Part shown: in pieces, positions 51,928 to 61,558 of the stretch
Position numbering within the stretch: position 1 is the first letter of the stretch
Layout: every line of letters begins with the position of its first letter
Assembly: GCA_964444065.1 (NCBI GenBank)
Contig: CAYUFL010000001.1
Location: forward strand, 1-64,000
Length of the DNA stretch: 64,000 bases
Direction: 5' to 3'
DNA from: JBGMEA01 sp964444065
Lineage (GTDB): Bacteria > Bacillota > Clostridia > Eubacteriales > Anaerofustaceae
The notes under the pieces: generated by a model
What the model was told of the DNA's origin: nothing
Seen by the model: only the letters and a program-made list of their open reading frames with translations
Database searches by the model: none
Translations under genes and position numbers: made by a program

Positions 51928-52758
51928 TTATTCCGTCAGCCAGTCATTTCTGTTATTCTCTGCAAACACGAGCGCCATCGCCTTTTCCTTTGTCTGCAAG
52001 AGTTGATTGCGCAAAGGGTGTATGCCGAATGACTCCCCAATGGCTTCGGATAATCTATATGAATCGCAGTTGCCTGCGCGTTCCCCGATTCCAAACAGCG
52101 TCGTATCCAAAGATACCGCTCCGTACTTTGCGGCGGCTGCTGCATTTGCCACAGCCAACCCGAGATCATTGTGTGTGTGAATACCGAAATTCATTTCACA
52201 ATTCTGTGTTAAAAAAGTAAAATAATCCCGAATCATATCGGGCGTAAAAATACCGACCGTGTCGGCGAGACGGACAGTACAGACATCCAACCCCGACAAC
52301 AGTTCGGACAATTCGAGCAAAAACCGCGGATCGGCACGTGAGGCATCCTGAAATCCGACGCTCACTTCATATCCTTTTCCTTTTGCAAAACCGACACAAT
52401 CGGTTAATTCACCGCGCAGCCAGTTTCTGTCTTTATGGAGCAAATGCTCCAGCATCAAGTCCGAAGCAGGTGCGCTGAGGTGAATGATATCCGGCGCGCA
52501 ATCAAAAGAATGCGCAATATCGGTTCGGTTCATCCGATTCCATACAGATATCTTCCTGCTTTTTTTTCGTTCGCATATCTGAGCAATCATATCTTTTTCA
52601 TCGCTGCCCATGGCGGGAATGCCTGCTTCGATAACGGGAAATCCGGATTCAACAAGCAAATCTGCAATCTGCAATCTGATTTTGGAAGAAAATGCAATAT
52701 CCGGGCTTTGCTCCCCATCGCGCAGCGTTGTATCTGTCAGTACAATCCGCGGTTTCAT
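51928..52758 (-). CDS. Homocitrate synthase alpha subunit (NifV-alpha)
   Basis: 276 residues forming the catalytic TIM barrel of the isopropylmalate/homocitrate synthase family: LTDTTLRDGEQSPDIAFS near residues 7-24 (catalytic Arg, Asp, Glu) and GIHTHNDLGLAVANAAAA near 191-208 (metal-binding His pair). The C-terminal communication domain of single-chain NifV is missing and is supplied by the gene upstream. It joins 2-oxoglutarate and acetyl-CoA to homocitrate, the organic ligand of FeMo-cofactor. The arrangement matches C. pasteurianum. It overlaps NifV-omega by four bases. Confidence 0.9.
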   Translation of the reverse strand: MKPRIVLTDTTLRDGEQSPDIAFSSKIRLQIADLLVESGFPVIEAGIPAMGSDEKDMIAQICERKKSRKISVWNRMNRTDIAHSFDCAPDIIHLSAPASDLMLEHLLHKDRNWLRGELTDCVGFAKGKGYEVSVGFQDASRADPRFLLELSELLSGLDVCTVRLADTVGIFTPDMIRDYFTFLTQNCEMNFGIHTHNDLGLAVANAAAAAKYGAVSLDTTLFGIGERAGNCDSYRLSEAIGESFGIHPLRNQLLQTKEKAMALVFAENNRNDWLTE

Positions 52759-53714
52759 CCTGTCCGCTCTCCTCTGATTTTTAAATACAGATCAACAATA
52801 TCCGATTCTTCCGGATTCCGTTTTCCGTTTCGGGCAAAGCTGCGCATTTGACGCATCAGTTCGGCACGCTCGGTTTCTGTTGCCAGTATACCGTAACGTT
52901 CCAAAATTTGTGCCAGCGTTGTCGGACTTGTATGCGTACCGATGAGCACTTTGCGCTGCGATCCGACTTTGTCGGGTGAAAAAGGTTCAAAACAAGAGGT
53001 ATATTTTTGTATGCCGTTGACATGCATACCTGATTCCACAAAAAAGATATGTTCTCCCAGCACCGCTTTATGCGGTGAAATCGGCACCCGTGTCTCGTTT
53101 TCAATCTGCCGGGCAATCGACTGCACCAGACGCATGTCAACAGTCTTGGGAAGCAAACCGTGTACATACATCGTTGCCAGAAGTTCTTCCGTCGGCGCAT
53201 ACCCTCCGAGCCCCAAAAAGGCGGATAATACATTTTTGCCGCCCGCAACCATCCATTCATATGCCAATGCGCCTGCGAAAATGCCGGATTCATGCGAATC
53301 AAGACATATCTCTTCTTTGTACGAGCGGGTATATTCTTGGAATACAGTTGGATAATCCGTAAAAAACGTATCGGCATCAGACGAAATGATTTTGATGTCA
53401 CCGCACTCTTTTTCCCGCTTTTGTTTCTGCCACTCCGCATAAGAAAGTCCGCAAAAGCAGGACTCGTCAGCAACAGTATCAAACGATGCATCCGCATCAA
53501 AGAGATTCTTCAGTTTTGCCGCTCCGCCTCTTGCGGTATAAGGCATTAAAATGCGGCAGCGTTTTTCAAACCCATTCAGACATTCCGCTATTTTCGGGGT
53601 CACCAAAAGAGATTCCACACCAAGTTCGACCAGAGCATGTGCCAACCTCCGTATTTCGGACACATCGATGAGTTCGGCATCCAGATAACACAATGTTGCA
53701 TCGATCAGATACAT
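52755..53714 (-). CDS. Homocitrate synthase omega subunit (NifV-omega)
   Basis: 319 residues corresponding to the second half of NifV, with SHESGIFAGALAYEWMVAGGKNVLSAFLGLGGYAPTEELLATMYV near 143-186 and FVESGMHVNGIQKYTSC near 234-250. It has a barrel-like start but lacks the RDG and HTHND motifs, so on its own it is not catalytic. It pairs with the alpha gene, overlapping by four bases (ATGA). Split NifV genes are known from C. pasteurianum and related anaerobes. Confidence 0.85.
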   Translation of the reverse strand: MYLIDATLCYLDAELIDVSEIRRLAHALVELGVESLLVTPKIAECLNGFEKRCRILMPYTARGGAAKLKNLFDADASFDTVADESCFCGLSYAEWQKQKREKECGDIKIISSDADTFFTDYPTVFQEYTRSYKEEICLDSHESGIFAGALAYEWMVAGGKNVLSAFLGLGGYAPTEELLATMYVHGLLPKTVDMRLVQSIARQIENETRVPISPHKAVLGEHIFFVESGMHVNGIQKYTSCFEPFSPDKVGSQRKVLIGTHTSPTTLAQILERYGILATETERAELMRQMRSFARNGKRNPEESDIVDLYLKIRGERTG

Positions 53715-53741
53715 ATTGCCTCCTTACGCATGATACGCAAT

Positions 53742-53779
53742 GCGGCGTCGGAATCAGAATCAAGCGCATCCGACGCCGC
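53742..53779 (-). other. Intercistronic stem-loop in the nif operon
   Basis: GCGGCGTCGGA and TCCGACGCCGC form a perfect 11-bp stem with a 16-base loop between the ferredoxin gene and nifV-omega. No T-run follows. It may protect or process the mRNA. Confidence 0.5.
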
Positions 53780-53814
53780 CGTTATTGGCATTCAATTCGA
53801 ATCATTGCCGTATG

Positions 53815-54123
53815 TCAGATTTCCAGTTCGACCACTTTATTGCCGCCTTCAAAGTGTTCCGTCACAATACGGGTAATGGCATCGTTATTCAGATTCCCGT
53901 ACCAGGTGCCTTCCGGATACACCACCATAATCGGTCCTTTATCGCAAATACCAAAGCAACCGGTATTCGTAACCATCACATCGGAGGACAGATCATTTTC
54001 GTCGATTTCCTCCATCAGCTGACCGATCAGATCCACACTGCCTTTTGAATGGCAGAATCCTTTCTGTACGCCGTTGGCTCTGCAGCTTGTGCAGAGAAAT
54101 ACATGGTATTTCGGTGCTATCAT
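53815..54123 (-). CDS. Thioredoxin-like [2Fe-2S] ferredoxin
   Basis: 102 residues. The cysteines in FLCTSCRANGVQKGFCHSKG (9-28) and TNTGCFGICDKGP (52-64) match the thioredoxin-fold [2Fe-2S] ferredoxins of C. pasteurianum and the NuoE-like group. It probably gives electrons to the nitrogenase system or interacts with the MoFe protein, as shown for the clostridial homologue. Its ATG overlaps the nifN-B stop by four bases. It sits between nifN-B and nifV-omega. Confidence 0.88.
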   Translation of the reverse strand: MIAPKYHVFLCTSCRANGVQKGFCHSKGSVDLIGQLMEEIDENDLSSDVMVTNTGCFGICDKGPIMVVYPEGTWYGNLNNDAITRIVTEHFEGGNKVVELEI

Positions 54124-56798
54124 AATACAGTTTCCTTTCCGTTTTCCATTTTTAATTCTTCAATTGCCTGTGCCACCGCTTCTTCGATACGTCCGTAACT
54201 CATTAAAGTGTGAATACCTTTTGCCGTCAGTTTTTCTTTCGGAGACTCTCCGACGCGGATTGCAATGACGCACGCGCAGTCATCGATGATCTCCAGTATT
54301 TTTTCCATTTTGCCTTCCTGTTTGCCGCCGCCTTTTCCGTCACAAAACTCTGCACCGTCACAAAAACGATTCACACTGCGGCGTTCTTTGAATTTCGTTT
54401 TACCGTCACGATATTCGTAAATATAAAAATCCGATGCCTGCCCGAAATGCTGATCGACCATCACACCGCCTTTGGATGCCACAGCAACCAGAATCGGTGC
54501 ATGGGTTTCTTCAAAAACTTGCGGCTCCGCCGCTGCGGCTTTTGTTCCAAGACAGTCATTGTATTTGTACGATTCGTCATTGTCCAATGTTCCGACAGCG
54601 TCCGCACGGCACTGTCTGCAGTGATACATCTGATTCAGTATCACGCCGCACTCTTTGCGCATCTGTGTTACTTCCTTCAGGCTGGTCAGCGGCATATGTT
54701 CAAAGGCGCTGCCCTCCACAGGAATCATCTGCATAATGTTCGTAATTTCGCAGCCGAGCGATTTCACTTTCTGTACGACTTTCGGAATATGCTCCTCATT
54801 GATGCCTTTGAGCATGACGATATTCACTTTGCAGATCACACCGCCTTCCGCGAGCATTTTCAGCCCAGCCAACTGGTTGGAAAGCAGAATTGCAGCCGCT
54901 GTTTCTCCGGTATAGGTTTCGCCCATATAACTGATATGGTGATATATTTTCGCTCCGATTGCCGGATCCACTGCATTAATCGTAATTGTCACATGAGAAA
55001 CGCCGAGTGCAATCAGATCGTGTGCATACTGCGGAAGCAGCAATCCGTTTGTCGATAAACAGAATGTAACATCCGGATCTTTTTCTCGGATCAGCTGCAA
55101 CGTTTCTTTTGTCTTTTCGAATTCCGCCAAAGCATCTCCGGGACCCGCTATGCCGACTACACTCAGATTCGGCATTTTTTCTTTGATATGCAAATACTTC
55201 TCGCAGGCTTCCTGAGGATTGAGTACCTGCGTTGTGACACCCGGACGGCTTTCATTCGGACAATCGAATTTTCGCACACAGTAATTACACTGAATATTGC
55301 ACTTCGGCGCGATCGGCAGATGCATGCGCGCATTGCCGGTTCCGCACCCGTTAAAGCAGGGGTGTGTTTCGCTTTTTGCCGCGTTTCGATCACGGATGCT
55401 TTCCGCCGTATGCAGGACGGGTTCGGGCTTGTCACGGTAATATTTATCATATAGTTCGCTTCGGAAACTATGCTCGATCCCGCTCAGAATCGCATTGGTA
55501 ATCCGATCGAGCAGTTCCAGCGAACCGTCGTAAAATAACGTCCGTATGCGTTGTCCTCCCACGTGGTCATGAATCGGAAATGCACTTCGGATCAGCGGAA
55601 TATGCAGTTTTTCTTCAATACGTCTGCCATCGGAATTGCCGATCATCACATTTGCTTCGTGGCTCACCGCATATGCTTCGATTTTGTCAAAGTCGATATC
55701 GTCTGCAATCACGACCTTGTCGATATACCAGTTGCCGGCTACCGTTTTGATTTCTCCTTGAAGCGCTGTCTTTAAGGCTTCGCATTTCGCTCCCGTTGCG
55801 GCGACCACCGGGATCAGTCCGTTTTCCAAACACAGACGCGAAACCGCGTACACAAAATCGGGTTCGCCGAATACGACTGATCTTCCCTGCGCATTGTATT
55901 TATGAGAATCAACCATCGCATCCAGATATCTGCCGCGCTGTGCTTTGAGCGAATCGGGCAGTATCGCTCCGTTCTCGCTCAGTATTTTGATCAGCGCATC
56001 CGTCGCACGCAGTCCGATGGGAAGTGCGCAACGCACATAAGGCACCCCGTACGTATCGGACAGATATTTTGCGGGAGAAGCAGTTTCGCTGACAAATGAG
56101 GTGAGTTCGATGCTCAGCCGTGATCCTGCCATCATAGCGATATCTTCTATGGATGTCCCGCCTTCCGGCAGACGCTGATAGACGTCCCGATGCACACCGT
56201 CCAGATTGTCCGACAGATCAGGCAGAAGAATATATTCCAGTCCGAACGAATCCAGCATTTGCTTGAGTGCTCTCGTATCGGCAGGGCTGATCATCCCCGT
56301 AATAATATTGATTTTGTTGTGTTTCTCTGTTTTCATTTCAGTGAAAGTGACGATTGCCTTAAGTGCGGCAAAGAAACCTTCGTATTGTGTTCCCGAATAT
56401 CCGGAAGACGATACCGGAATAATTTTCACATTCAGTTCGGGATGCATCTCATAAAAGTCTCGGATCATGCGGGGAATATCCTCCCCGATCGTTTCCGCAA
56501 GACAGGTCGTCGCAACGCCGATTACTTCGGGATGATAGAGCGCAATCAGATTTTCCAAACCCTTCATAAGGTTTTTTTCGCCGCCGAACACCGTGCCTTC
56601 TTCCGTCAGAGAGGAGGAGGCGATATCAACCGGCTCGTTATAATGTGTCGCCATGTGTCTGCGGATATAAGTACTGCAACCCTGCGAACCATGCAGGAGT
56701 GTCATGCAGCCTTTAATCCCGTAAAATGCGCTCACACTGCCCATCGGCATACACATTTTGCAGGGATTCACATTCAGGTTGACTAAATTCATGCTCAT
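54120..56798 (-). CDS. nifN-B: Nitrogenase cofactor assembly fusion protein NifN-NifB
   Basis: 892 residues from the ATG at 56798 (AGGAGG upstream). Residues 1 to about 430 are NifN (NPCKMCMPMGSVSAFYGI near 10-27, HGSQGCSTYIRRHM). From about 470 the NifB part starts: THPCFNGCG, then the radical SAM motif CNIQCNYC (Cys about 499, 503, 506), GVTTQVLNP and further marks to about 740. From about 765 a NifX/NafY-like domain follows (APILVAVASKGG, QHFGQASDFYIY). It makes NifB-co and holds the NifEN scaffold half. The fusion is the clostridial arrangement. NifE is encoded 10 bases upstream. Confidence 0.93.
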   Translation of the reverse strand: MSMNLVNLNVNPCKMCMPMGSVSAFYGIKGCMTLLHGSQGCSTYIRRHMATHYNEPVDIASSSLTEEGTVFGGEKNLMKGLENLIALYHPEVIGVATTCLAETIGEDIPRMIRDFYEMHPELNVKIIPVSSSGYSGTQYEGFFAALKAIVTFTEMKTEKHNKINIITGMISPADTRALKQMLDSFGLEYILLPDLSDNLDGVHRDVYQRLPEGGTSIEDIAMMAGSRLSIELTSFVSETASPAKYLSDTYGVPYVRCALPIGLRATDALIKILSENGAILPDSLKAQRGRYLDAMVDSHKYNAQGRSVVFGEPDFVYAVSRLCLENGLIPVVAATGAKCEALKTALQGEIKTVAGNWYIDKVVIADDIDFDKIEAYAVSHEANVMIGNSDGRRIEEKLHIPLIRSAFPIHDHVGGQRIRTLFYDGSLELLDRITNAILSGIEHSFRSELYDKYYRDKPEPVLHTAESIRDRNAAKSETHPCFNGCGTGNARMHLPIAPKCNIQCNYCVRKFDCPNESRPGVTTQVLNPQEACEKYLHIKEKMPNLSVVGIAGPGDALAEFEKTKETLQLIREKDPDVTFCLSTNGLLLPQYAHDLIALGVSHVTITINAVDPAIGAKIYHHISYMGETYTGETAAAILLSNQLAGLKMLAEGGVICKVNIVMLKGINEEHIPKVVQKVKSLGCEITNIMQMIPVEGSAFEHMPLTSLKEVTQMRKECGVILNQMYHCRQCRADAVGTLDNDESYKYNDCLGTKAAAAEPQVFEETHAPILVAVASKGGVMVDQHFGQASDFYIYEYRDGKTKFKERRSVNRFCDGAEFCDGKGGGKQEGKMEKILEIIDDCACVIAIRVGESPKEKLTAKGIHTLMSYGRIEEAVAQAIEELKMENGKETVL

Positions 56799-56808
56799 GA
56801 CAGACCTC

Positions 56809-58155
56809 CTAGAATTCGGGCGGCGTATTCGCATACTGCCACACCGGGCTGTTGATTGACTGGTTGACTTCATTTGTAAAATTGACGACGCCTTCATATC
56901 CGGCAAGCGCATGTTTTCTCTCATGGTTGTGATCGCAAAATGCGATGCCCAGCTTATATGCCAGCGGACGTTCTTTCACGCCTCCGACCAGAATATCCGC
57001 TCCTTTTTCTTTCATAAACAGTTCCAGTTCCGCAGGGTTCGCGTCATCCAGAACGATCGTGTCTTGATCCACAAGCTGACTGATGACTTCGTAATCGTCG
57101 GGTTTGCCTGTCTGTGTTCCGACGACCACGGTCTGTATGCCCATTGAGTTAAACTGACGGATCAGAGAAATTGCTTTGAATCCGCCGCCGACGTAAATTG
57201 CCGCTTTTTTACCTGCCAGATTTTCGTAATGCGTTTGCGTAAAAGGTTTCAGCAGTTCTTCCTGCTCGGATGTAAATACCTTTGCCTTTCGTATGCTTTC
57301 TTCGTCTCCGACTGCTTCCGCCACCCTCATCAGGGAGGCCGATGTGTCTTCGATACCGAAAAAGCTGACTTTAATAAACGGAATCCCCATTTCTTCTTCC
57401 ATGCGCTTGGCAAGGTAGGTCATGGAGCCTGCACACTGCACAAGATTGAGCTGTGCACCCGGTGCTTTGCTGATGCTCTCGTAGCTCGCATCTCCCGTAA
57501 TTGTGGAGACAACGTCCACTCCGATTTTCTTCAGATAATTTTTGATAATCCACATTTCTCCCGCAAGATTAAAATCCCCGAGGATGTTAACCCCGTGTTT
57601 TTTCGCCTGCGTTATATGCGGGGTAATGAGGGACATAATCGCGTTGCATGCCATACGATATCCATATGACTTGTTTCCCGAAAACCCGGGAGATTTAACC
57701 GGAATGACGCGTACGCCGTATTTCTGCTCTGCGGCTTTGCAAACCGCTTCGACATCATCGCCGATAACGCCCACAATGCAGGTCGCATAGACAAAAATGA
57801 CTTTCGGTTCATGTTTTTCCATCAATTCGTCAATGGCAGCAATCAGTTTTTTTTCTCCGCCGAACACCACATCCTGTTCGCTCAGATCAGTCGAAAAACT
57901 GTTGCGGTACAAATCGCTTCCGCTGGAAAGACTTCCTCGGATGTCCCAGGTATAACTGGCACATCCGATTGGTCCGTGCACGATATGGAAGGCATCCGTA
58001 ATCGGATTGAGCACGACACGCGCGCCGCAATAGACGCACGCTCTTTGGCTGATCGCTCCGGAAAGACTGTCGCTGTCGCACTGAATGCTGGAACAACCGC
58101 CGTTTCCTGTTTGTATAAATTTCTTTCTTTCTTCCAAAATTCTGTCATCGCTCAT
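56809..58155 (-). CDS. nifE: Nitrogenase iron-molybdenum cofactor biosynthesis protein NifE
   Basis: 448 residues. CDSDSLSGAISQRACVYCGARVVL near residues 27-49 and GPIGCASYTWDIRGS near 63-77 are NifE marks, with further cysteines placed like those of NifD but without the His that binds the cofactor in NifD. It forms the EN scaffold with NifN, on which FeMo-cofactor is finished. RBS with AATTTC-type spacing is weak, but the frame is complete. The gap to nifK is 38 bases. Confidence 0.93.
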   Translation of the reverse strand: MSDDRILEERKKFIQTGNGGCSSIQCDSDSLSGAISQRACVYCGARVVLNPITDAFHIVHGPIGCASYTWDIRGSLSSGSDLYRNSFSTDLSEQDVVFGGEKKLIAAIDELMEKHEPKVIFVYATCIVGVIGDDVEAVCKAAEQKYGVRVIPVKSPGFSGNKSYGYRMACNAIMSLITPHITQAKKHGVNILGDFNLAGEMWIIKNYLKKIGVDVVSTITGDASYESISKAPGAQLNLVQCAGSMTYLAKRMEEEMGIPFIKVSFFGIEDTSASLMRVAEAVGDEESIRKAKVFTSEQEELLKPFTQTHYENLAGKKAAIYVGGGFKAISLIRQFNSMGIQTVVVGTQTGKPDDYEVISQLVDQDTIVLDDANPAELELFMKEKGADILVGGVKERPLAYKLGIAFCDHNHERKHALAGYEGVVNFTNEVNQSINSPVWQYANTPPEF

Positions 58156-58193
58156 TGGCTGCCTCCCTCGGCACTGAAATTAATATTGTTGCA

Positions 58194-59558
58194 TTACATG
58201 ACGAGATCCATGTCTTCGTCGGCACACATCCTGTCTTTGTGATCCAGCAGCGCATCGGTGATTTTTTCTACCATGCGCAACGCACCTTTGTATCCCACAA
58301 TCGGGAAATAAGAATGCGCATATCTGTCAAGTACGGGAAAGCCAGCACGAACGAAAGGAATGTCCTCCGCCTTCGCGATCTGTTTTCCGTAGCTGGTACC
58401 GATCAGCAGATCGACCGGGCTGTTTTTAATCCACTGATGAAGTTCAAACAAGTCCGCAGCCGCTTTCGCTTCACAGTCTTTAACGCCGAATTTTTCGAAC
58501 AACGCATTTGCGCTGCGCGTGAAGGCTTCACCCGGCGTACCGGTAATCACATATTTCGGGATCATGCCCATTTCCAGTACAAGATTCGTCAAACCGAGTA
58601 CGGTATCGGGATCGCCGAAGATTGCGCATGTTTTCGCGAAATAGTAGAAATGCGCATCCAACATCACATCCACAAGCTGCCCCCGCTCCTCTTCGAGTGC
58701 CGCAGGAACCACCGTCTGGTTGATTTTCGAAAGTTCCATAACAAACTGGTCGGTCGCTTCGATACCGATCGGCAGAGGAAGCATTTCATAAGGCACTTTA
58801 CATTTTCTCTGCAGCATATTTGCGGGCTCCAAGCTGGTCAAAAGACCCATCGCCAACACTTTTTCGCAGTCGCCCAGAGAAATGATTTCGTCCTGCGTCG
58901 TACCGCCCTTCGGATACATTTCGTATGTACCTGTCATCGGGGCATCCATCACACCGCTCTGATCCGGGAACATGATATAGGGCACGCCCATCAGTTCGGT
59001 GATTTTTTTGATCTCACGAATATCGCCGGGGTTGACAAATCCGGGGAAAATTCCGATTTTTCCGTTACTTTCTCCGCTTTTTTGAGACAGGTAGTTGATA
59101 AACCCGCTCATCATGTTGTAAAATCCTGTAATATGGGAGCCCACATAACTCGGTGTATTACAGTGAACTACCGTTTTCCCCTCAGGAAGATCCATATCAA
59201 GAATGTAACTGCCGACGTCATCTCCGATCGTTTCGCTCAAACAGGTCGTATGTACGGCAATCATTTCGGGATCATAAATCTCGAATACATTTTTGACACC
59301 GGTTTTCAGATTGCTGCCGCCGCCGAATACCGACGCGCCTTCTGTGAAGGAACTGGTCGATGCGATTGCGGGCTCCTTAAAATGTCTGGACAAAAATGTG
59401 CGGTGATACGATACACACCCCTGTGAACCATGGCTGTGCGGCATACAGGAATGCACGCCCAAAGCGCAATACATTGCCCCGACCGGCTGACAAGTCTTGC
59501 AGGGATTGATTCTGAGTGCGGTTCGCTCCGCGATTTCTTTTGGTGTCAGTTCTAACAT
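58194..59558 (-). CDS. nifK: Nitrogenase molybdenum-iron protein beta chain
   Basis: 454 residues, the short clostridial form that lacks the N-terminal extension of the Azotobacter chain. CKTCQPVGAMYCALGVHSCMPHSHGSQGCVSYHRTFLSRHFKEP near residues 20-63 provides the P-cluster cysteines and the nearby Ser. The gene starts immediately after the nifD stop codon (TAA then ATG), with GGAGGTGAGG upstream inside nifD. It pairs with NifD in the alpha2-beta2 MoFe protein. Confidence 0.94.
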   Translation of the reverse strand: MLELTPKEIAERTALRINPCKTCQPVGAMYCALGVHSCMPHSHGSQGCVSYHRTFLSRHFKEPAIASTSSFTEGASVFGGGSNLKTGVKNVFEIYDPEMIAVHTTCLSETIGDDVGSYILDMDLPEGKTVVHCNTPSYVGSHITGFYNMMSGFINYLSQKSGESNGKIGIFPGFVNPGDIREIKKITELMGVPYIMFPDQSGVMDAPMTGTYEMYPKGGTTQDEIISLGDCEKVLAMGLLTSLEPANMLQRKCKVPYEMLPLPIGIEATDQFVMELSKINQTVVPAALEEERGQLVDVMLDAHFYYFAKTCAIFGDPDTVLGLTNLVLEMGMIPKYVITGTPGEAFTRSANALFEKFGVKDCEAKAAADLFELHQWIKNSPVDLLIGTSYGKQIAKAEDIPFVRAGFPVLDRYAHSYFPIVGYKGALRMVEKITDALLDHKDRMCADEDMDLVM

Positions 59559-61151
59559 TTATGCCTCACCTCCTGCCAGTGTTGCGGTTAAGGTTGATTT
59601 TGTTTTCCATGGCGGCATAACAAACTGCCATACCGGTGTGTAAAGACCCATCGTAATATCTCTGGCAAAATTCATTGCCCCGTTGAATCCCGAATACGGT
59701 CCGCTGTAATCGTAAGAATGCAGCTGCTTGGATACCGTATTTGTTTTTTGGATCGAATATTTGTCTTTTATGCCGGAGAAGAAAAGATCCGGTTTCAGCA
59801 GTCGAATGAACTCGTCCGTTTCAAACTGGTTCAAATCGTCCACAATGATACTACCCGTCTTCATGTCATGAATCATCCCTCGGTAGTATTCGAGCGGAAT
59901 CTTGTCTTTGAGTTCTTCGTAGCGCTCCGGACTGAGGAATACTTTGTATTTTTTCGGGTCCGCTTCCACTGTCATGCTTTCAATGTTTTTATTGTCGGCA
60001 TCTTCCTTGATGTTCGGAATCACATCCCGTCCTTCGTAGTCATCTCTGTGGGCAAATTCGTACCCGGCAAGCACTGTTGTTACACCGAAATCTTCAAGCA
60101 GTGTCTGATAGTGATGTGCGCGCGATCCGCCGACATAAAGAGCCGCCGTTTTGCCTTCGAGTTTTTCTCTGAAATATACTCTTGCTTCCGCAATTGCCGC
60201 CAGTTCGTCTGCGATCACTTCTTCGGTTCTGGCAGACAGTTCGGCATCTCCGAAAAATTCAGCCATATCCCGAAGCGTCTGAATCGTTGATTCAATACCG
60301 ATGAAGTTGACTTTCAGCCAGTTGATGCCGTATTTCACATGCATCATTTCTGCGATGTAGTTGATCGAACGATGGCACATCACCAGGTTCAAATCGGCAG
60401 TGTGCGCATTTTTCAGCGTTTCATAGCTCCCGTCGCCGGTAAACACAGCCACCACTTCGTACCCGATGCGTTTGAGCAGACGTTCCGTTTCCCATCCGTC
60501 ACCCCCGATATTGTATTCGCCGAGAATATTGACTTTGAAATTTTTGCTTGCCGGCATATCCCCCGTTCCGATGACATGTCTCATCAGTCCGTTATTTGCG
60601 ATATGGTGTCCGCCGCTTTGGCTGACGCCTTTGTACCCTTCGCAGCTGAATGCCACACAGGTAATGCCGTATTTCTTTTCCGCTTCCGACGCGATTGCGT
60701 GAATATCATCCCCGATCAGACCCACGGGACAGGTTGAGCAGATTAAAATACACTTGGGGTTGAACAGTTCCATCGCTTCTTCAATCGCTTTTCGCAGCTT
60801 TTTTTCGCCCCCGAACACAATATCGGGCTCTTGCAGATCGGTCGAAAAACAGTACTGAATAAAGTTTTCTCCGCTGTCGGTCTTCGCTTTGTTGCGTCTC
60901 GTTCCCCATGAATAATATCCGCATCCGATCGGTCCGTGTGTCAGTGTCAGCACATCTTTCAGAGGTCCCAGCACAACGCCCTTGCATCCTGCGTAGCAGC
61001 AGCCGCGGTTCGTCATGATCCCGGGTATGGTACGGGTATTGGCTGAGATCTGCAGTTCGTCGGCGCCGTCTTCGACTTGTATGATATGTTCTTTTCTGTT
61101 TTTATATACTTTCGCTGCGTACTGATCCAGTACTTTATCGCGTTCTTTCAT
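59559..61151 (-). CDS. nifD: Nitrogenase molybdenum-iron protein alpha chain
   Basis: 530 residues. NRGCCYAGCKGVVLGPLKDVLTLTHGPIGC near residues 48-77 gives the P-cluster cysteines, SCPVGLIGDDI near 140 the third. SQSGGHHIANN near 189-199 carries the histidine near the cofactor, VMCHRSINYI near 268 the cysteine ligand of the FeMo-cofactor and LHSYDYSGPYSG near 485 the histidine ligand. An insertion of about 50 residues at about 380-435 is typical of clostridial NifD. With NifK it forms the MoFe protein that reduces N2. Confidence 0.94.
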   Translation of the reverse strand: MKERDKVLDQYAAKVYKNRKEHIIQVEDGADELQISANTRTIPGIMTNRGCCYAGCKGVVLGPLKDVLTLTHGPIGCGYYSWGTRRNKAKTDSGENFIQYCFSTDLQEPDIVFGGEKKLRKAIEEAMELFNPKCILICSTCPVGLIGDDIHAIASEAEKKYGITCVAFSCEGYKGVSQSGGHHIANNGLMRHVIGTGDMPASKNFKVNILGEYNIGGDGWETERLLKRIGYEVVAVFTGDGSYETLKNAHTADLNLVMCHRSINYIAEMMHVKYGINWLKVNFIGIESTIQTLRDMAEFFGDAELSARTEEVIADELAAIAEARVYFREKLEGKTAALYVGGSRAHHYQTLLEDFGVTTVLAGYEFAHRDDYEGRDVIPNIKEDADNKNIESMTVEADPKKYKVFLSPERYEELKDKIPLEYYRGMIHDMKTGSIIVDDLNQFETDEFIRLLKPDLFFSGIKDKYSIQKTNTVSKQLHSYDYSGPYSGFNGAMNFARDITMGLYTPVWQFVMPPWKTKSTLTATLAGGEA

Positions 61152-61170
61152 TTGGTATTCGCCTCCTTCG

Positions 61171-61545
61171 CTACAGAATCGTTTCGCCGGTTCTGACTTG
61201 ATACGTTTCCGTTACCGGCAGCACGAATATTTTTCCGTCGCCGGGGTTGCCTGTCTGATTTGCATGAATGATTGTTTTCACGACAGTGTCCGCATCTTTG
61301 TCTTCCACAACGATCGTAAAGAATCGTTTCGGTATGAGTCTTGCGCCTTCCGTCATCGACTCGCCTACGTTGGAGACGGGAAGTTCACCCGTTTCCATTA
61401 CGAGTTTGAGCAAATCGGCATTCAGCCCTTTCTTTCCTCTGCCCATGCACGGTCTGCATACGAAAGCGGGAAAGCCTGCTTTGGCAAGCGCTTCTTTTGT
61501 TGTGTTCACTTTATTGACTCGGATAAAAGCCATTACTTCTTTCAT
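61171..61545 (-). CDS. nifI2: PII-like nitrogenase regulator NifI2
   Basis: 124 residues from the ATG at 61545, with GGAGGAGG upstream; earlier in-frame starts lack one. The PII fold is visible (KEVMAFIRVNKVNTTKEALAKAG at the start, VVEDKDADTVVKTIIHAN and TGNPGDGKIFVLPV at the end). The T-loop has CMGRGKKGLNADLL in place of the GlnB sequence, a NifI2 mark. NifI1 and NifI2 bind the MoFe protein and switch nitrogenase off when ammonium is added, relieved by 2-oxoglutarate. It overlaps none of its neighbours. Confidence 0.9.
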   Translation of the reverse strand: MKEVMAFIRVNKVNTTKEALAKAGFPAFVCRPCMGRGKKGLNADLLKLVMETGELPVSNVGESMTEGARLIPKRFFTIVVEDKDADTVVKTIIHANQTGNPGDGKIFVLPVTETYQVRTGETIL

Positions 61546-61558
61546 GGTTTCCTCCTCC

